Shown here in pieces: positions 22,491-30,042 of a DNA stretch of 34,775 nucleotides; the stretch's first letter is position 1, and each line of letters opens with the position of its first letter. Location of the stretch: the IMG/VR virus record IMGVR_UViG_3300027970_000080, positions 1-34,775 of that record; one strand, written 5' to 3'. The translations under genes were made by a program, and so were the position numbers. This DNA comes from a virus. Under the pieces are notes generated by a model, which did not search any database, had not been told where the DNA came from, and worked only from the letters and a program-made list of their open reading frames with translations.

Positions 22491-24005
22491 CTAACTTAAA
22501 GCAAATATCAACCCAACTAAAGACTCAGCGTTAACAGGCAGGTTATTTCCAATAACTTCTAGAGCCGCATTACCAGAAGCCAGAGCTTTAACACTGTCAG
22601 CTAAAGCACTATTGCCCGAAACAACAGCATACAAACCAGACGAAATAGAATTATTAGAAACTTGTTGGTTAGTAACGGCTGTCGAAACTGCAGCGTTACC
22701 AGAAGCCAAAGCTACAGCTGAAGCCGAAATAGAGGCCACGCCAGAGCTAAAAGCAGTAGAAGCTAAAGTTAAACTGGCGTTTCCAGAAGCTTGAGCCGTA
22801 GCTGTCAAGACTAAGGCCGCATTACCAGAAGATAAAGTTGTTAAAGCTGTGGCAATAGCAGCGTTTCCAGACGCCACGGCGGTAGGCGCGTTAGCTAAGG
22901 CCGCATTACCAGAGGCTTGAGCAAGAGCAGAAGGTGCAAAAGCAGCTTGTCCAGAAGCAATTGCTCGAGTAGCTATAGGTAAAGCAGCACTACCAGACGC
23001 AATGGCTGGAATACTGTTCTCAACCGCATCATCACTAATAAGAAAAGTAAATAAATTAGTTGTAAGCGAGTCACTAACGTCATCTAGAGCATTAATAGAA
23101 TTTATTATTGCGGCGTTACCCGAAGCTAAAGCCTGAGTAGTTAGTACTCCGGCAGCAACACCGGAGGCCAAAGCTGTTGTGGACTCGATAACCGCAGCAT
23201 TACCCGAAGCAAAAGCTAAATTTGCATCAGCTAAGGCAGCATTACCAGAAGCTAAAGATAAAGCAGAAGATAAAATAGCAGCACTACCGGAAGCTATACC
23301 AAAAACACTAACTTGATCCGCCTCAAATCCAGAAGCAACAGCAGTATCGGAAACAAGTACAGCTTGAGTTCCAGATAAAACTGTTGAGTTAAAGTTAAAT
23401 AAAGCTGCATTACCGGAACTTAAGGCAGAACCTGCAATAAAAGCAGCAGAAGCGCCGGAAGCAAATGCTTGAGTAGAAGCAGTTGTACTAGCTAGCCCAG
23501 ATGCAAGAGCCTCAGAACTATTAATTAAAGCTAAATTACCTGACAACAACGCTGAAACAGAGACACCTAAAGCTGCGTTAGACGCCGAAACAGCAGATAA
23601 ACCTGAACTAATTGCGTTATTTGAAGCAACTAACGCATTATTCGCAACTACAGAAGCAGCGTTACCCGACAAAGTTGCCGTAATTGCACCAGATAAAGCA
23701 ACAATTCCAGACGCCAGAGCAACGGCAGCAAAAGAACTAGCTGCCACGCCGGAATTTAACGCCGTTGTAGAAAGTGTTAAATCAACACCGTCCGCGCCTA
23801 ATTTGCCTTCATTTGTTATTAATAAACCGCTGGAGTTTGCTAAAGAGGCTGTAAAAACTCTAGCTGTGTTGCTCACACCTAAAGGTAGTACAACACCGCC
23901 TAAACCACTACCTGCTACTAAGTCACCTAAAGCTGAAATTTGATCGGTACTGTCAATTTCAGAAATCAGACCATCAGAATATATAAGGGGGCGAAAAGTT
24001 GCCAT
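22491..24005 (-). CDS. tail fibre repeat protein A, degenerate 14-aa repeats
   Basis: 504 residues. An N-terminal domain (about 1-78) contains AGSGLGGVVLPLGVSN and LGADGVDL, homologous in layout to the neighbour's GSGLVGGGDTTQTIRL and IGVDGVAL; this GSGL.GG pattern is common in phage fibres. From about residue 80 to 490 the protein is built of ~14-residue repeats, ALASGNAAL-x5 type, many degenerate, interrupted near 330 by a non-repeat stretch. It ends ESLVGLIFALS, a tag shared with two other tail proteins. It probably forms a long trimeric rod. A one-base gap separates it from its paralogue, so tandem duplication is likely. Confidence 0.75.
   Translation of the reverse strand: MATFRPLIYSDGLISEIDSTDQISALGDLVAGSGLGGVVLPLGVSNTARVFTASLANSSGLLITNEGKLGADGVDLTLSTTALNSGVAASSFAAVALASGIVALSGAITATLSGNAASVVANNALVASNNAISSGLSAVSASNAALGVSVSALLSGNLALINSSEALASGLASTTASTQAFASGASAAFIAGSALSSGNAALFNFNSTVLSGTQAVLVSDTAVASGFEADQVSVFGIASGSAAILSSALSLASGNAALADANLAFASGNAAVIESTTALASGVAAGVLTTQALASGNAAIINSINALDDVSDSLTTNLFTFLISDDAVENSIPAIASGSAALPIATRAIASGQAAFAPSALAQASGNAALANAPTAVASGNAAIATALTTLSSGNAALVLTATAQASGNASLTLASTAFSSGVASISASAVALASGNAAVSTAVTNQQVSNNSISSGLYAVVSGNSALADSVKALASGNAALEVIGNNLPVNAESLVGLIFALS
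22545..23765 (-). repeat. diverged 42-bp tandem repeats in fibre gene A
   Basis: The coding DNA repeats every 42 bases, in frame, encoding the 14-residue ALASGNAAL unit. Copies differ at many positions, mostly outside the SGN core, and several lack it. The boundaries are approximate. Compared with the neighbouring array this copy is older or has been under weaker homogenisation. Confidence 0.7.
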
Positions 24006-24006
24006 A

Positions 24007-25518
24007 TTAAGAAAGGGCGATAATTAAACCAATTGCTTCTCCCTGAGAGATCCCAGGGTTAGCAAAATAAAGTGCTAAAGCTGCGTTACCAGAAGCCTGA
24101 GCAGCGGGAACAATAGTTAAAGCTGCATTACCAGACGCCAATGCAGTATTTGACACACTTATAGCTGCATTACCAGAACTTAAAGCAACACCAGCAACGA
24201 CAAGACCTGCGTTACCAGAAGCCAGAGCAACCGCAGCATTAACAAGACCTGCGTTACCAGAAGCTAAAGCCGTACCAGCAAGTGAAGTTCCAGCATTTCC
24301 AGAAGCTAAAGCAACAGCTGCAGCACTTAAAGCCGCATTACCAGACGCAAGACCTGTTAAAGCTAAAGAAATACCTGCATTACCAGACGCTAAAGCAGTG
24401 TTTACAGCTGCTAAGGCTGCATTACCAGACGCTAAAGCAGTTGAAGCAACAGATAAACCAGCATTACCGGAAGCTAAAGCATTAACAGAAACGGTTAAAG
24501 CTGCATTACCAGAAGCTAAGGCGGCCACAGATATATTTTGGGCCGAAATTCCTGAAGCTAGTGCAATGTTTGCTTGTTGGACAGCGTACTGTCCTGAAGT
24601 AACAGCAATATTTGAGAGTACAACAGCAGCGTTACCAGAGGCAATTGCAGTTACTGACTCTACGAGAGCTGCATTACCAGACGCCAAAGCACGATCTGCT
24701 AAAGAAAGTGCGGCATTACCAGATGCAAGTGCAGAAACAGATACAGTAACTGCAGCGTTACCAGACGCAAGTGCAACAACAGAGTCAGCTAAACCCGCAT
24801 TACCGGAAGCTAACGCCATAACTGAAGTTGTTAAAGCAGCGTTCCCTGAGGTACGTGCAACAACAGCAACGGATAGCGCAGCGTTACCAGAAGATAAAGC
24901 AGTGTTGCTAAGACTTAAAGCAGCATTACCAGATGCAAGTGCAGTAACAGCGTTAGTTAGACCCGCGTTGCCAGAAGCTAAAGCAGTTGAGGAGAGAACT
25001 AACGCTGCATTACCAGATGCAAGCGCAACAGCTGAATCTGTAACGGCAGCGTTACCAGAAGCAAAAGCAGTGTTTGCAACAGATAAGGCAGCATTACCAG
25101 AAGCTAAAGCTGTGTTGGCAACACTTAGGGCAGCATTACCAGAAGACAGTGCTGTAGAAGCTATGCTTAAACCAGCATTACCAGACGCCAGAGCAGTTAA
25201 CGATAAAGATATACCTGCGTTACCTGAAGCTAAAGCCGTATTTGCATCAGATAAACCAAGATTACCTGATGCAAGAGCATCTTGAGAACGTTTTAATGCA
25301 ACACCGTCAACACCGATATTGCCACCGGCAAAAACTAACCCGCTAGGTTGGGCAGTTAGTGCAACATCTAACCTTATAGTCTGTGTGGTGTCACCACCGC
25401 CGACTAAACCACTACCGGCAGTTAACGTACCACCTGATGCAAGCGCAATAACGCTGTCGCCTAGGGGTAGCTGAGCTAGGCTACCACTGACTAAAACAAC
25501 AGGTCTACGGATTGCCAT
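24007..25518 (-). CDS. tail fibre repeat protein B, 29 regular 14-aa repeats
   Basis: 503 residues. Residues 1-80 are an N-terminal domain with GSGLVGGGDTTQTIRLDVA, a pattern of phage fibre attachment regions. Residues 81-486 are 29 consecutive 14-residue units with consensus A-L-A-S-G-N-A-(A/G)-L-S-x-x-x-T, almost without a break; only units 11, 17 and 18 lack the usual core. The end is GEAIGLIIALS. The 7+7 spacing of the hydrophobic positions (L2, L9) would suit a coiled coil, although the invariant Gly is unusual for one, so another rod fold is possible. It should be a long fibre shaft in the virion. Confidence 0.78.
   Translation of the reverse strand: MAIRRPVVLVSGSLAQLPLGDSVIALASGGTLTAGSGLVGGGDTTQTIRLDVALTAQPSGLVFAGGNIGVDGVALKRSQDALASGNLGLSDANTALASGNAGISLSLTALASGNAGLSIASTALSSGNAALSVANTALASGNAALSVANTAFASGNAAVTDSAVALASGNAALVLSSTALASGNAGLTNAVTALASGNAALSLSNTALSSGNAALSVAVVARTSGNAALTTSVMALASGNAGLADSVVALASGNAAVTVSVSALASGNAALSLADRALASGNAALVESVTAIASGNAAVVLSNIAVTSGQYAVQQANIALASGISAQNISVAALASGNAALTVSVNALASGNAGLSVASTALASGNAALAAVNTALASGNAGISLALTGLASGNAALSAAAVALASGNAGTSLAGTALASGNAGLVNAAVALASGNAGLVVAGVALSSGNAAISVSNTALASGNAALTIVPAAQASGNAALALYFANPGISQGEAIGLIIALS
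24061..25278 (-). repeat. 29 tandem 42-bp repeats in fibre gene B
   Basis: Codons 81-486 of the fibre gene. Each 42-base unit carries codons for A-L-A-S-G-N-A-A/G, with the remaining six variable. Reading in phase shows 29 units with no length change, so expansion has been by whole in-frame units. The pattern of near-identical cores suggests unequal recombination or slippage. Confidence 0.85.
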
Positions 25519-25529
25519 AATCTTAGTAT

Positions 25530-26045
25530 TTAACTCCCAGTATACAGAAGAACGGGTGGATTAATTTCAACGCTTAGCTGCGTACTTGTTAAAGCCAGCC
25601 CAACGGGTGACGAGGCAGCGTATGCATTTGCACCTGAACCAGAAATTATTCCAGAAGCTGTTGAGAATCTAACAACTTCACCTTGAAACTTGGATAAATA
25701 ATAGTACTCACCGGGTATCAGTGCGGATTCGGCAGTTATGTTGGCATCCGACAATGTAACAACACCATCCAGATTGACAATAACGGGACTACCTTGAGCT
25801 GCAGCAGCAGAAGCGAATCCAATCGGCGAATACTGAGCAGCGGAAACTCCGCTTAGAGCCGTTGCAGGAACTACAAAGCTGCCACTTGCCGACAAACAAG
25901 AACCAGCAATTAAATTACCACCGGCAGTCAAAGTTATTTCTGGAGCCGGGTTTGTTACAACCCCTTGGCCATTTGCCAGGTATACAGTCGTGCCATCAGA
26001 CTGATAACTGGTGTAGTTTCGGTTAAAAATCGACCTGTTTGTCAC
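25530..26045 (-). CDS. small beta-type tail protein, paralogue 1
   Basis: 171 residues, predicted all-beta, start GTG (MTNRSIFNRNYTSYQ). Contains AGGNLIAGSCLSASGSFV, a VVTLSDANI strand and the block GEYYYLSKFQGEVVRF followed by PVGLALTSTQLSVEI. The last part matches the next gene's TYFLSHSGGYVVDY and LGVAVSPTSLRVN, so the two are paralogues. The pattern of a Y-L-S turn and a final strand is seen in phage fibre knobs. Probably a short tail spike or fibre accessory domain. Confidence 0.62.
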   Translation of the reverse strand: MTNRSIFNRNYTSYQSDGTTVYLANGQGVVTNPAPEITLTAGGNLIAGSCLSASGSFVVPATALSGVSAAQYSPIGFASAAAAQGSPVIVNLDGVVTLSDANITAESALIPGEYYYLSKFQGEVVRFSTASGIISGSGANAYAASSPVGLALTSTQLSVEINPPVLLYTGS

Positions 26046-26082
26046 CGATAATAACCATATTTAAGTTCTATTCTACAACGTC

Positions 26083-26475
26083 TTAAAGAAAACCACTAAC
26101 GACTAATATGGGTTCGGTAGCATTAACCCGTAAAGAAGTTGGACTAACAGCTACACCTAATTGTGTTAAGTAACTACTAGCATAACCAAGTTGATTCAGT
26201 TCAACTACATACGTAGGATAATCTACAACATACCCGCCACTATGGCTTAAAAAATAAGTTGTACCTGGTGTTAAACCGGAATAAACAGAGGCTGCGCCGT
26301 CTGTAACAACACGGCAAAGAGCGCCGGATGTTACGGTGTCAACCGAAAGACCAACAACGCTTGCGTTTGTAAATCCAGAAGGATTTGCTGGAATAATCTG
26401 ACCAGAAGTTGTAGGACTGATCCTTACAGCAGTGCCTAAAGTTATAGATTCTTTGGCAACAAAAGATAGAAGCAC
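26083..26475 (-). CDS. small beta-type tail protein, paralogue 2
   Basis: 130 residues, predicted all-beta, start GTG (MLLSFVAKESITLGTAV). The N-terminal ISPTTSGQIIPANPSG and VVGLSVDTVTSGALCRVVTDG correspond to SASGSFVVPATALSGV and YSPIGFASAAAAQGSPVIV of the 25530 gene; the C-terminal block TTYFLSHSGG and LGVAVSPTSLRVN corresponds to YYYLSKFQG and PVGLALTSTQLSV. The shared order of blocks supports duplication. It lacks the first ~40 residues of the paralogue. Confidence 0.62.
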   Translation of the reverse strand: MLLSFVAKESITLGTAVRISPTTSGQIIPANPSGFTNASVVGLSVDTVTSGALCRVVTDGAASVYSGLTPGTTYFLSHSGGYVVDYPTYVVELNQLGYASSYLTQLGVAVSPTSLRVNATEPILVVSGFL

Positions 26476-26502
26476 AATAAATTTTGTAGTTATCTACTAA
26501 CT

Positions 26503-26625
26503 TTAGCGTCCTTGTCCACGGTGGAGCTTACGCCCGTGCGAAGCTTTACTGTATTTACCTTGGCCCTGCCGAGTTCGTTTAATTTTTTTGACAATTAGTG
26601 TTCCTTCAGCTTTCGGTTTGGACAC
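26503..26625 (-). CDS. small basic protein, 40 aa
   Basis: GTG start, product VSKPKAEGTLIVKKIKRTRQGQ..., ending SHGRKLHRGQGR. It is extremely Lys/Arg/Gly-rich. The style, KRTRQG.GKYS near the middle and RGQGR at the end, matches small basic phage proteins that I remember from marine and freshwater cyanophages. It fits in the 178-base gap between the fibre genes. The product may bind nucleic acid or sit in the virion; the function is unknown. Confidence 0.55.
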   Translation of the reverse strand: MSKPKAEGTLIVKKIKRTRQGQGKYSKASHGRKLHRGQGR

Positions 26626-26650
26626 AGAGAAGAATAAAAGGCACTCAAGC

Positions 26651-28039
26651 TTAGCTTAGACCCATGATCAAGCCAATAACTTCACCCTCAGCCTGGTTAT
26701 CCAAACCAGAAGCAGGCGGTGAAGGCGGATTACCACTTGCAATTACATCCGCCCATAGCGAACCATCCCAAACACGAATAAGATTGTTAGTCGAATCAGT
26801 CCACAAAGTACCATCAACAGCAGCAACTGGTGCAGTGTCTCCGTAAACAGGAGTTCTCGTTGCAGCAGATTCGTACCAACCATTTGTAGCTTCGTCATAT
26901 ACAAACAACGAACCCATCAAAGTGTTGAACCAAATGGTGCCGTCAAGTGGTGGTGCATTTAGGCCAGCACCCGATGGTGGTACTTCACTCTTAATTGCTA
27001 GAGCATCTGCGTTAGCTAGATACCAGTCAGGACTACCGACTCCGTTACCAGAAGCATATATAAACAAACGACCCTGATCAGTGTCGAACCAAAGAGAACC
27101 GCCGATGTAGTCATTACCAGGTTCGCCCGAAACTGTAACCACAGCGGCTCCGGCACTTGCCGTGCTAGCAAAAGATATAAACTGACCAGAGTAAATAATT
27201 GTTGTGTTTGCACCTTCTATAGCCCCAACATCAATAATTTGATAATCTCCACTAGACCTGACACTTGTACCAGAACCTGCCGCAATAGGTGATCCATCTA
27301 CAGTGATAAAGGAACCTGAGTAAGAAACATCTGCAAAAGGACCAGCAAGGACACCAGCATCAACAATCTGGAAATCTCCGCTGGAGCGTACGCTAGTTCC
27401 AGATCCTCCAAGTAATAACTGTTGAGCTTGCCCAGAAATTACACCAACACCAGCTCCGTTGTAAGCAAAGTTAACAGAACCTTGGCCTACTAAATCAGTT
27501 GAAATAACTGCAGTATTACCACTTGCCAGAACTGTAATACCTTCACCGCCCACCAAACCACTAACAACAGCAACAGCTTGGTCTTTGGTCCCAGAAATGG
27601 TTATAAATGTGCCGCTGTAAACAACTGAAACACCTTGTAGTCCAATAACATCAACATCAAATATGGTGCCTTGACCACTAGGAACAGGAGTGACACCAGA
27701 TCCAGGAAATACTTGAGTTATTTGACTTTGAATTATGCCGTAACCGCCACTAACTGATACAAAAATACCAGAACCTGCAACTAATCCACTACCAATCGGG
27801 TCGACAGAACCAATACTTATGCCACTTATAGTCGTATTTAAATCTTCAAGTATACGAACGACTCCTTCAAAATTTGAAGGATAACCATAAGGACACCGAG
27901 AATAGCTTGAGGTTCCCACTCCGCTTACCGTTTCGATGAGTTCTGAAATAACAGTAACGATACCCTCAAAATTCTCCGAATGGAGTGAACGGGGTAACGA
28001 ACCGTGAGTAGGGCATGAAGGGACGTTTAATTCGGTCAT
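26651..28039 (-). CDS. tail fibre protein with internal repeats, 462 aa
   Basis: A Gly/Ser-rich fibre protein. Repeats inside it: NFEG(I/V)V at residues 23 and 56 with similar following helices; a ~46-residue block GSGTSVRSSGD(F/Y)QI(V/I)D...YSG.FI, present twice in tandem; and three G-(S/T)-(L/I)-W-(F/T)-(D/N) modules beginning at about 314, 367 and 410, each with a following aromatic strand (GRLFIY, GSLFVYD, LIRVWDG), typical of phage fibre carbohydrate-binding modules. The end is GEVIGLIMGLS, the tag shared with the 14-aa-repeat fibres. ATG start. Probably the main receptor-contact fibre. Confidence 0.75.
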   Translation of the reverse strand: MTELNVPSCPTHGSLPRSLHSENFEGIVTVISELIETVSGVGTSSYSRCPYGYPSNFEGVVRILEDLNTTISGISIGSVDPIGSGLVAGSGIFVSVSGGYGIIQSQITQVFPGSGVTPVPSGQGTIFDVDVIGLQGVSVVYSGTFITISGTKDQAVAVVSGLVGGEGITVLASGNTAVISTDLVGQGSVNFAYNGAGVGVISGQAQQLLLGGSGTSVRSSGDFQIVDAGVLAGPFADVSYSGSFITVDGSPIAAGSGTSVRSSGDYQIIDVGAIEGANTTIIYSGQFISFASTASAGAAVVTVSGEPGNDYIGGSLWFDTDQGRLFIYASGNGVGSPDWYLANADALAIKSEVPPSGAGLNAPPLDGTIWFNTLMGSLFVYDEATNGWYESAATRTPVYGDTAPVAAVDGTLWTDSTNNLIRVWDGSLWADVIASGNPPSPPASGLDNQAEGEVIGLIMGLS

Positions 28040-28113
28040 TTACAAACAAACGTAACCCCTCCTTAGCTCCCAGTTTAACTGAGTTCGACCGAAAAACAAA
28101 AGATCTTAGTAAT

Positions 28114-28284
28114 TTAAACTCTAACCTTGACTGGAGAAGAAGAACTTAGAACTAGTGTTCCGTCTTTTTGGTGGAAAGCTAGATCTTCAGCTAAGCGCCA
28201 GGCGGGCACACCGAGCAGCGTAGACCTGATCTTCAACTCTGTCCAAGAAGGATTGTCCAGAGGCTTGTCGATGATCTTGGACAT
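28114..28284 (-). CDS. small hypothetical protein, 56 aa
   Basis: MSKIIDKPLDNPSWTELKIR... with the C-terminus LVLSSSSPVKVRV. It is an acidic-basic mixed small protein with a probable helix (VPAWRLAEDLAFHQK) and a final strand. It lies on the fibre strand, with a stop codon just before its ATG. It is preferred to the longer + strand frame at 28127-28393 because it has ordinary composition and fits the strand order; no family is recognised and it could still be chance. Confidence 0.45.
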   Translation of the reverse strand: MSKIIDKPLDNPSWTELKIRSTLLGVPAWRLAEDLAFHQKDGTLVLSSSSPVKVRV

Positions 28285-28652
28285 AGATCAATGTAGTGTT
28301 ATCCAAATTGTAACACCTCCGTTAAGGTTTGGTAGTCCACACTGGTTCTTCGGTAAACTAAAACCCAAAAAGTTTTTCTACGCAGCTTACTGACACTCAA
28401 GTTTCACGCAGTAAGATACTTTAAATTAACTAAATTCGAGACTTATAAAGTAACTTAATACTTATCAGGTAAATAACAAGTACCAATTTTCGTTGCTTCG
28501 GAACTTTTTAAATACAGTTAAAGCCGCGCATATCAGTTGTCGACTCTTTTTAGTAATAGAAGATTAGATTTAATAGAATATTTGAACTTACCCTTAGACT
28601 ATGAGCTTCAGAGCGTTCTGTGTGCTATACTCTACCCAAACACGTCTAACCT
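28285..28652. other. AT-rich intergenic region, divergent junction
   Basis: A 368-base stretch without a supported gene, between the minus-strand fibre module and the plus-strand regulatory genes. It is visibly AT-rich. The + strand frame at 28127-28393 covers its start but is probably a shadow. It holds an extended -10 element at 28623-28631 for the plus gene; the promoter for the minus-strand operon would also be expected here or close to 28040-28110. I see no tRNA and no clear terminator. Confidence 0.5.
28623..28631 (+). promoter_or_regulatory. extended -10 promoter before 28653 gene
   Basis: TGCTATACT fits an extended -10 (TGn-TATACT) and lies 21 bases before the ATG at 28653. A -35 box is not obvious, which is usual for extended -10 promoters. 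The same CTATACT...ACCTATG arrangement occurs before the 1650 gene. Confidence 0.4.
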
Positions 28653-29345
28653 ATGGCGTTCTCTCAACGAGCCCTACTGCTTCTAGGTTTACTAGAACTC
28701 TCAGACGATCACCTACTAACGATCCCTTCAGGAAAACCAAACCGCACCGAACACCAAGATCACTGGCTAATCCAGCACTATGACCACGTCGCTGTCTGGG
28801 GTTGCCTCTGCGGTCGTTCTGACCCTCTGGTTATCCCTCAAAAGGACATGAAAAAAGTTCGACTTCCAAACGACTTGATCCGTGCCTGCGAGGTCTGCCG
28901 TCAGGAGTTTGAGTTTGCACGGGGTAAAACAGCACACCTTATGGCTTGGATCGAGCGGCACCGCTTTGTCTTAGACAAAAAAGAGCACCTGTACTTACCA
29001 GCTGATCTAGGCTATTGTCGCGACCGGGACAACGAACGTTCTACAAGGACAAAACGATTTGTTTATGAAATCTTCTGGAAGAAAAAATTAAAGGCTACAA
29101 ACTTTGTTCGTTCGACTTGTTCCGATCCCAACTGCATAAATCCTTATCATCTATGCGTAGCCGAAAGTCCAGCGGCAAAAATCACGAAACCAGTGCGGTT
29201 CTACATTCAGAAACTAGCTGTCCAGGGGATCTCGGCAAAAACCACACAGCGTCTATTGCACGATCAGCTCTCGCTCGAGCTGTCTCTGAGAGTAATACAG
29301 TTAATAAGATCAGACGCCGAGAAATCCAAAAGCTTAGTTGCTTGA
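28653..29345 (+). CDS. HNH_3-like protein with zinc ribbon and HTH, catalytic His replaced
   Basis: 230 residues. Cysteines C51, C53, C79 and C82 form a likely Zn site. A second block near 153-167 has C156, C161, N163, P164 and H166 (NCINPYHL), the C-terminal part of the HNH_3 pattern, but the residue in the first His position is Arg153 (FVRSTC). The C-terminus (about 182-222) is probably helix-turn-helix. The same block order, shared NCINP(F/Y)H core and lost His are seen in 2791-3315, so these are distant paralogues that are more likely DNA-binding than cutting. Confidence 0.65.
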   Translation: MAFSQRALLLLGLLELSDDHLLTIPSGKPNRTEHQDHWLIQHYDHVAVWGCLCGRSDPLVIPQKDMKKVRLPNDLIRACEVCRQEFEFARGKTAHLMAWIERHRFVLDKKEHLYLPADLGYCRDRDNERSTRTKRFVYEIFWKKKLKATNFVRSTCSDPNCINPYHLCVAESPAAKITKPVRFYIQKLAVQGISAKTTQRLLHDQLSLELSLRVIQLIRSDAEKSKSLVA

Positions 29346-29560
29346 TTGAGGAGCTACAGTATTTGCAACCCGCAAATACTACGGAACTATCAACAGCACT
29401 AGGGCAGTCTATAAATACGACTAGATCCCAGCTTAAAAAGCTCCACAGGCTTGAGCTCGTCATCAAAACGAGTTTTGAACAACATTCTTTGTATTGTTTA
29501 AATGGCAACTTCAACTTATTTATCGGCCAAGTCCTCCAATTTCTCAACTACAGCGGATAG
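29342..29560 (+). CDS. winged-helix-like DNA-binding protein, 72 aa (start uncertain)
   Basis: The frame is open from 29117, overlapping the HNH_3-like gene by 229 bases. I place the start at a TTG (29342) that overlaps that gene's TGA in the same 4-base manner as other junctions here. The product (LIEELQYLQPANTTELSTALG...) has ELSTALGQS-x-NTTRSQLKKL, a wHTH-like pattern, and a beta-like C-terminus (SLYCLNG). A longer product, from ATG 29153, cannot be excluded, and its extra part is basic. A transcriptional regulator is likely. It overlaps the next gene by 59 bases. Confidence 0.45.
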   Translation: MIEELQYLQPANTTELSTALGQSINTTRSQLKKLHRLELVIKTSFEQHSLYCLNGNFNLFIGQVLQFLNYSG

Positions 29561-29969
29561 CCCGCAGCCGCCAAAACCTTTTCTTTGGCCCGAAGAACAA
29601 CGAGTTCTAAGTTTACCGTTTTGGATTTATACGGATAACGAACCGCCAAAATCAATCCAAGACTGTAAGGCAACTATTAGTTCACTCGAATTTATAGTTA
29701 AGGATATAGATCTGCAAATTGAAATCAGAGAACTAGAGTTGCGCGGAGGTAATTCACGACACAACAGTAGCTTTGATTTTGAAAAATGGAAAACACAGGC
29801 TTTAAGAGCAAAACAAACACACTATTATCTTCTAAACGCGCATAACTATTGGTTAATAAAGAACACACCAGAAAAACTTGACATGGATCAGAAACTGCAT
29901 AAACTGATTAGGCTCTTAGCTGATGAACCAAAGGACTTCGTGACACAACTTGAATTACTTCTAGACTAA
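29502..29969 (+). CDS. hypothetical protein, 155 aa
   Basis: Starts at an ATG inside the previous gene. Ser/Thr-rich N-terminus (MATSTYLSAKSSNFSTT), a Pro-rich segment (PQPPKPFLWPEEQ), then long charged helices (ATISSLEFIVKDIDLQIEIR; LRAKQTHYYLLNAHNYWLI). No membrane segment or known family is seen. Its place in a small cluster of DNA-binding genes suggests an early accessory or regulatory partner. Followed by a likely terminator. Confidence 0.55.
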   Translation: MATSTYLSAKSSNFSTTADSPQPPKPFLWPEEQRVLSLPFWIYTDNEPPKSIQDCKATISSLEFIVKDIDLQIEIRELELRGGNSRHNSSFDFEKWKTQALRAKQTHYYLLNAHNYWLIKNTPEKLDMDQKLHKLIRLLADEPKDFVTQLELLLD

Positions 29970-29999
29970 AACAGTCAGCGTGAAACAAGGGCCACGTTG

Positions 30000-30024
30000 A
30001 CACGAGGGGTGCGGCTCGTGTTTT
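30000..30024 (+). terminator. probable intrinsic terminator
   Basis: A 7-bp stem ACACGAG/CTCGTGT with an 8-nt G-rich loop is followed by TTTT, 31 bases after the stop at 29969. The T run is short, so it is weaker than the terminator at 4825-4850. It would separate the 28653-29969 genes from the 30106 operon. Confidence 0.55.
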
Positions 30025-30042
30025 CGTCCTTTCCACACCGCA

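Noticed and set aside
22545-25278. Possible CRISPR array (regular 42-bp repeats)
   Set aside because: There are no unrelated spacers; the units are in frame with the tail protein and differ gradually. It is a coding tandem repeat.
24398-25285. A 295-codon open frame on the + strand inside the fibre repeat array
   Set aside because: It is the antisense shadow of the 42-bp repeat: the unit has no stops on that strand, so a long frame arises by period alone. Its product is a repetitive Ala/Lys/Pro sequence.
28127-28393. + strand frame of 88 codons
   Set aside because: Starts with TTG, has an unusual composition, and overlaps the more natural minus-strand frame at 28114-28284.
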